Positions 7,076 to 10,076 of a DNA stretch of 10,076 nt are shown piece by piece. Every line of letters begins with the position of its first letter. Positions within the stretch are counted from its first letter, which is position 1. Origin of the DNA: an uncultured Collinsella sp. (GTDB taxonomy: Bacteria; Actinomycetota; Coriobacteriia; Coriobacteriales; Coriobacteriaceae); assembly GCA_900557505.1 (NCBI GenBank), contig USTC01000018.1:1-10076 (forward strand), read 5' to 3'. Under the pieces are notes generated by a model. That model made no database searches, had not been told where the DNA came from, and worked only from the letters and a program-made list of their open reading frames with translations. Both the position numbers and the translations under genes were made by a program.

Positions 7076-7092
7076 TAGCCAATTCGGGACGG
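7076..7092 (+). repeat. Third partial copy of the TAGCTAATT-GGGACGG motif
   Basis: TAGCCAATTCGGGACGG matches block 1 of copy A (6782-6798) at 15 of 17 positions in the same orientation. It also lies within an inverted pair, TAGCC (7076-7080) and GGCTA (7091-7095). It ends some 14 bases from the stop codon of the minus-strand antiporter gene, so every copy of the motif in the window sits close to the 3' end of a gene. Copies A and C bracket most of the 326-base gap. Confidence 0.5.
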
Positions 7093-7105
7093 CTATCCCT
7101 GGCCG

Positions 7106-8707
7106 CTACGGCGCCAGCGTGGCGATGACGGCTTCGTCGCCGGCGTATATGAGGGTGTTGCCGTCGGGGATGATCGTTTGGCCGTCGCGCTTGAGCATCA
7201 CGACGATAAAGGGGTGCTTGCCCTGCGGCACGTCGCGCAGGCGCTGTCCAGCTAAGCGACCGTGGGGTGTCACGGTGACCTCACGCAGCGTGACCTCGGC
7301 ACGCTCTTCAAACGTCGGCGCGGCCATCACCAACAGGTCGCCTTCCTCGATGACGGTATCGCCGTTGGGCAGCAACGGGTGTGCACCGTCGCGCAGCACC
7401 AGGACCACCAGCATGTCTGTGACGCTGCCAATATCGGCAAGCGAGCGCCCGGCAAACGGATGTCCAGCGCCTACCTTGAGCTTGACGAACGACATGCCGT
7501 CCTCGTCGCGGTAGTCGTTAAAGGTGCGGCGCACGTCGCCTTCCGCATCGATCATATCGAGTTTCTTCGCTACTGCCGGTAGCAGCGAGCCCTGCACCAC
7601 AATGCTCGACACGGCAATCACAAATACCAGGTCAAATAGGTCGTGTCCGCCGGGAACGCCGGCCACCACGGCAAAGAGACTAAACACGACCGAAGCTGCG
7701 CCGCGCAGGCCCGCCCAGCTTACGAGCGCAACCTGGCGGGGGTTCGTCTTAAAGGGCGCCAGCAGCATGCCCACGGCGATGGGGCGGCTCACGAAGAGCA
7801 TAAACGCCAAGAGTGCCAGGCCCGGCAGCAGCATTTGCGGCAGGCGGGCGGGCGTCACGAGCAGGCCGAGCAAAAAGAAGATGGTCATCTCGGCCATCTC
7901 GGTGAGGGTGTCGAAGAAGTGCGCCAGCTCGACCTTGCCGGTGATGTCGCTCGCGCCTAGCACGATGCCGGCAAGGTACACGGCCAAAAAGCCGTTGCCG
8001 CCCAGGTAGCTCGGCAGCGCGTAGGCGACGATGGCCACGGCGAACAAGAAGATGGTCTGCGCGCCTTCGGCTGTTGCATGCGCGCGCTCGATCAGGCGGC
8101 CCGATGCCCAGCCGATGACAATGCCCAGGCCCACGCCTAGGATGATTTGCTTGGCCAGCAGCACGGGGATGTTAACGTCGCCGCCCGCCGCGAGGGTCGC
8201 GAGCACCGCGGTGAGCATGTAGGCGACGGGGTCGTTGGAGCCCGATTCGACCTCGAGCAGCGAGTCGGTGCCACCTCTCAGCGACAGGCTGTGCTCGCGC
8301 AGTACGCTGAAGACGCTGGCCGCATCGGTCGACGCCACGACCGAGCCCAGCAGCAGACCGCCGATCCAGTCGAAGCCCAGTATAAAGTGCGCGAACACGC
8401 CGGTGATGCCAGCGGTGACGATGACGCCGAGCGTGCTCAGCAGTATCGCGGGCACGGCGACAGGTTTGGCGCGGTCGATGTTGGTGTTAAAGCCGCCGTA
8501 GAACATGATGAACAGCAGCGCCGTGCTGCAGACGGTTTCGGTGAGCGCATAGTCGCTAAAGTCGATATGCGCCGGACCGTCGACGCCCAGCAGCATGCCC
8601 AGCGCGATAAAGATAAGCAGGGTGGGGAAGGGGAGCTTTTTTCCGACGGGTTTGATGGTCAGGCACAAAATAATGACGAGGCCGATAAAGAGAAGAATCT
8701 GGTTCAT
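7106..8707 (-). CDS. nhaP2: CPA1-family potassium/proton (cation/proton) antiporter with two RCK_C domains
   Basis: A 533-residue inner-membrane protein that should exchange protons for potassium or sodium and so control cytoplasmic pH and cation content. About the first 385 residues are membrane-embedded, with roughly a dozen hydrophobic segments. Key CPA1 motifs are present: STDAA (126-130), ESGSNDP (154-160) with the ion-binding N158-D159, and WAGLRGAAS (331-339). The soluble tail carries two consecutive RCK_C/TrkA_C-like units at about 406-464 (KLKVGAGHPFAGRSL...) and 473-531 (TVTPHGRLAGQRL...). Each ends in the characteristic 'G-D-lLvma' type strand and probably binds a regulatory ligand. 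The arrangement resembles NhaP2/CvrA, so the symbol is by analogy. The ATG at 8707 has AGGAG twelve bases upstream, a rather long spacing. It appears monocistronic and divergent from the phosphatase gene; no clear terminator follows. The family is certain; the transported ion is inferred. Confidence 0.93.
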   Translation of the reverse strand: MNQILLFIGLVIILCLTIKPVGKKLPFPTLLIFIALGMLLGVDGPAHIDFSDYALTETVCSTALLFIMFYGGFNTNIDRAKPVAVPAILLSTLGVIVTAGITGVFAHFILGFDWIGGLLLGSVVASTDAASVFSVLREHSLSLRGGTDSLLEVESGSNDPVAYMLTAVLATLAAGGDVNIPVLLAKQIILGVGLGIVIGWASGRLIERAHATAEGAQTIFLFAVAIVAYALPSYLGGNGFLAVYLAGIVLGASDITGKVELAHFFDTLTEMAEMTIFFLLGLLVTPARLPQMLLPGLALLAFMLFVSRPIAVGMLLAPFKTNPRQVALVSWAGLRGAASVVFSLFAVVAGVPGGHDLFDLVFVIAVSSIVVQGSLLPAVAKKLDMIDAEGDVRRTFNDYRDEDGMSFVKLKVGAGHPFAGRSLADIGSVTDMLVVLVLRDGAHPLLPNGDTVIEEGDLLVMAAPTFEERAEVTLREVTVTPHGRLAGQRLRDVPQGKHPFIVVMLKRDGQTIIPDGNTLIYAGDEAVIATLAP

Positions 8708-8951
8708 GGATAGTGTCCGCTCCTGGGTGGTTGGCGTGGCACGGTCAGATGTCTGCAGTTATTTGTACCCAAAGGTGGTGGGCTTATGGGGGCGGATTGC
8801 GGACATGCGCATTTTCGACACGAGGCTGCGACGCGAGCGTCGCTGGTCGGGGCGTTGGGCCAGGTGGCGTGGCGTGAGCGGCGCGGGTTGGCAGGCGTGC
8901 GCTGGCGACCGTTGGCGGTATGCAACCCTTCCCAGCTTTATTGCAACGGAG
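8708..8951. other. Divergent control region between antiporter and phosphatase genes
   Basis: This 244-base part of the 325-base gap has no convincing gene on either strand; short frames across it lack ribosome binding sites and recognisable protein features. It is GC-rich. One clear small palindrome is GCGACG-CGAG-CGTCGC (8828-8843), a six-pair perfect stem without a T-run. The stretch GCGCATTTTCG (8809-8819) faintly resembles the reverse complement of the conserved part of the dispersed repeat, too weakly to call. It presumably contains the antiporter promoter, which I could not locate with confidence. Confidence 0.4.
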
Positions 8952-8957
8952 TACAAT
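8952..8957 (+). promoter_or_regulatory. Candidate -10 element for the phosphatase gene
   Basis: TACAAT matches the -10 consensus at five of six positions and sits at the start of a short AT-rich stretch in otherwise GC-rich DNA, about 75 bases before the ATG at 9033. No good -35 is visible at the usual distance. Confidence 0.4.
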
Positions 8958-8989
8958 GGATAACGTTTAAGTTCAACTTGAAGTTTTAG

Positions 8990-9014
8990 TTGCGGCTCCG
9001 GGCTTCGGCCGCAA
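8990..9014 (+). promoter_or_regulatory. 5'-leader hairpin upstream of the phosphatase ribosome binding site
   Basis: TTGCGGC (8990-8996) and GCCGCAA (9008-9014) form a perfect seven-pair stem around an 11-base loop. The stem ends six bases before the GAGAGG ribosome binding site (9021-9026). It would lie in the transcript leader if transcription begins near 8964. It does not cover the binding site and has no T-run, so it is more likely a stability element or protein-binding site than an attenuator. Confidence 0.5.
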
Positions 9015-9032
9015 TGTAAAGAGAGGCGTTCC

Positions 9033-9872
9033 ATGGCGATCTATGTGACATCCGATGCTCACGGGCACGTGCGTGCGCTTGACGAGGCCCTTTCCAAGAT
9101 TTCGCTGGCGTCCGACGATACGCTGTATGTGCTGGGCGACATGATCGACCGCGGTCCCGATCCGGTTGGCGTAATTAAGCTCGTGCGCTCGCTGCCTAAC
9201 GCTCGCGTGCTTAAGGGCAACCACGAGCAAATCATGCTCGATGCCATTATTGGCCAGGACCCGCTCGATGCCGAGACCTGGGATATCAACGGCGGTTGGA
9301 CTACCCGTCAGCAGCTCAACGATATGGAATTTGAGGCGTACGAGGAACTCGTGCGTTGGATGGCGACGCTGCCGCTCTACGCGGTGGCCGAGACTGATGA
9401 GCGTCCGTATCTGCTGGTGCATGCCGGCATCCAGACCGAGGCGGCGCGGGCGTTTTTGCTTGAACATGGGGTTGATTGTGCCGATGGTGCGGGGGCGGTG
9501 GATGCCGATCGCGAGCTACTGCAGCAGATGCTTGCCGTGCAGTCGTCCGATGACCTGCTGTGGATTCGCCATGGCTATTGGGATGCGCCGACGGGGCTGC
9601 TTTCTGCCGAGGGCAAGGGTCCGGTCGTGGTGAGCGGCCACGCGCCCACGGTGTCGCTCGGGCGTTATTGCGAGGTGGGCGGTCTGGCGGGGCTCGATGA
9701 GGAGTCGGGCCGTGGGCGGATTGTGCGCTTGGGCGGCGAGGATACCGCTGGTGTGCCCGATCGCATCGACATCGACTGCGCCGCCGCAACGGGCTCCGAG
9801 TTCGGCCGCGTGGGCATCCTTCGCCTAGACGACGGGGCCGAGTTCTACGCGAACATCAACCCGGGCGAATAA
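9033..9872 (+). CDS. PPP-family metallophosphatase (serine/threonine protein phosphatase-like)
   Basis: A 279-residue cytosolic, di-metal phosphoesterase. The PPP signature blocks come in order: SDAHGH with D8 and H10, GDMIDRG (35-41), GNHE (62-65), LLVHAG (127-132), and the last metal histidine H203 in SGHAP. The WIRHGYW block (177-183) is typical of bacterial PrpE/PrpA- and ApaH-related proteins. It could remove phosphate from serine, threonine or tyrosine, or hydrolyse dinucleoside polyphosphates such as Ap4A; the sequence alone does not decide. The C-terminal 60 residues (from about 218) are acidic and Gly-rich and look like a lineage-specific tail. The ATG at 9033 has GAGAGG six bases upstream. 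The gene stands alone: it is preceded by a leader hairpin and followed ten bases after the stop by repeat copy B, which may serve as its 3' end. Confidence 0.9.
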   Translation: MAIYVTSDAHGHVRALDEALSKISLASDDTLYVLGDMIDRGPDPVGVIKLVRSLPNARVLKGNHEQIMLDAIIGQDPLDAETWDINGGWTTRQQLNDMEFEAYEELVRWMATLPLYAVAETDERPYLLVHAGIQTEAARAFLLEHGVDCADGAGAVDADRELLQQMLAVQSSDDLLWIRHGYWDAPTGLLSAEGKGPVVVSGHAPTVSLGRYCEVGGLAGLDEESGRGRIVRLGGEDTAGVPDRIDIDCAAATGSEFGRVGILRLDDGAEFYANINPGE

Positions 9873-9882
9873 TCGGTGCAAA

Positions 9883-10025
9883 GGGTAGCTAATTGCGGAC
9901 GGGGCTTTTTTGACTACTTTCGGAGAGTAGCGCCTTCTTGCTCGGTAAGCGCAAGAAATGAGGAGCGTCTGCGTCCTCGGCAGCGCGAAAATGTTCGAAA
10001 AACCGTCGCAACGGAGTCAAACGAC
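9883..10025 (+). repeat. Dispersed intergenic repeat, copy B (with a 60-base middle segment)
   Basis: Block 1 (9883-9905) and block 2 (9966-10025) repeat the two halves of copy A at 6779-6860, in the same orientation and order, again right after a plus-strand gene. Block 2 starts with a hairpin, GAGGA-G-CG-TCTG-CG-TCCTC (9960-9978). It has the same TCTG loop and CG closing pairs as copy A but a different outer stem that still pairs, as expected for a structured RNA. Block 1 runs into T6 (9906-9911) after GGACGGGGC, which may give some termination. Homology fades after about 10030, and the rest of the window to 10076 shows nothing I recognise. Confidence 0.7.
9914..9957 (+). other. Two tandem hairpins inside repeat copy B
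   Basis: CTACT (9914-9918) pairs with AGTAG (9926-9930), and TTCTTGC (9935-9941) pairs perfectly with GCAAGAA (9951-9957) around a nine-base loop. Both lie in the 60-base segment that copy A lacks, directly after the T-run. They strengthen the view that this region is transcribed and folded. No coding sequence is present. Confidence 0.5.
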
Positions 10026-10076
10026 GTCGCCACGAACGGTAATATCCACACTGCTTGCACTTAACGACCCCAAAAC

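Noticed and set aside
8805..8845. Possible inverted third full copy of the dispersed repeat
   Set aside because: Only GCATTTTCG and a few scattered bases match; no extended alignment could be made by eye.
8759..9034. Minus-strand 91-residue frame in the antiporter-phosphatase gap
   Set aside because: Arg/Pro-rich translation typical of non-coding GC-rich DNA, no ribosome binding site, and it covers the phosphatase leader.

Overview
The window looks like chromosomal DNA from a Collinsella-like member of the Coriobacteriia (Actinomycetota). That placement is an inference. It rests on the GC-rich housekeeping genes, on a lineage-style hypothetical protein with an AbiEi/endonuclease-like layout, on a small acidic orphan protein, and on a repeated intergenic sequence. 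None of these was checked against a database.

Layout, left to right. An M20-family metallopeptidase enters from the left edge on the minus strand (N-terminal 109 residues only). Divergent from it, on the plus strand, is a 349-residue protein with a probable nuclease-like C-terminal domain. A non-coding stretch (1534-1881) follows. It holds a 42-bp inverted repeat around an AT-rich core and the terminator of the next gene set. On the minus strand come serA and serC, the first two enzymes of phosphoserine synthesis, read serC then serA and ending at that terminator. Upstream of them, also on the minus strand, is a two-gene unit: a MazG-like nucleotide pyrophosphohydrolase overlapping a GIY-YIG nuclease fused to a DUF2075-type superfamily 1 helicase. 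Next, on the plus strand, is a 63-residue acidic protein, then a 326-bp intergenic region full of repeats. A CPA1 potassium/proton antiporter with two regulatory RCK_C-like domains follows on the minus strand. Divergent from it is a PPP-type metallophosphatase on the plus strand, followed at the right edge by a second copy of the intergenic repeat.

How the genes relate. SerC and SerA form a metabolic pair converting 3-phosphoglycerate to phosphoserine; serB is not in the window. The MazG-like protein and the nuclease-helicase share an 8-nt overlap and look translationally coupled. Their domains (nucleotide hydrolase, structure-specific nuclease, ATP-driven helicase) and lower GC by eye suggest a nucleic-acid surveillance or anti-phage module rather than a housekeeping function. 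This is the best candidate here for an under-described system. The antiporter and phosphatase appear to be single-gene units sharing a divergent control region.

I see no tRNA, rRNA, CRISPR array, complete insertion sequence or transposase gene in the window.
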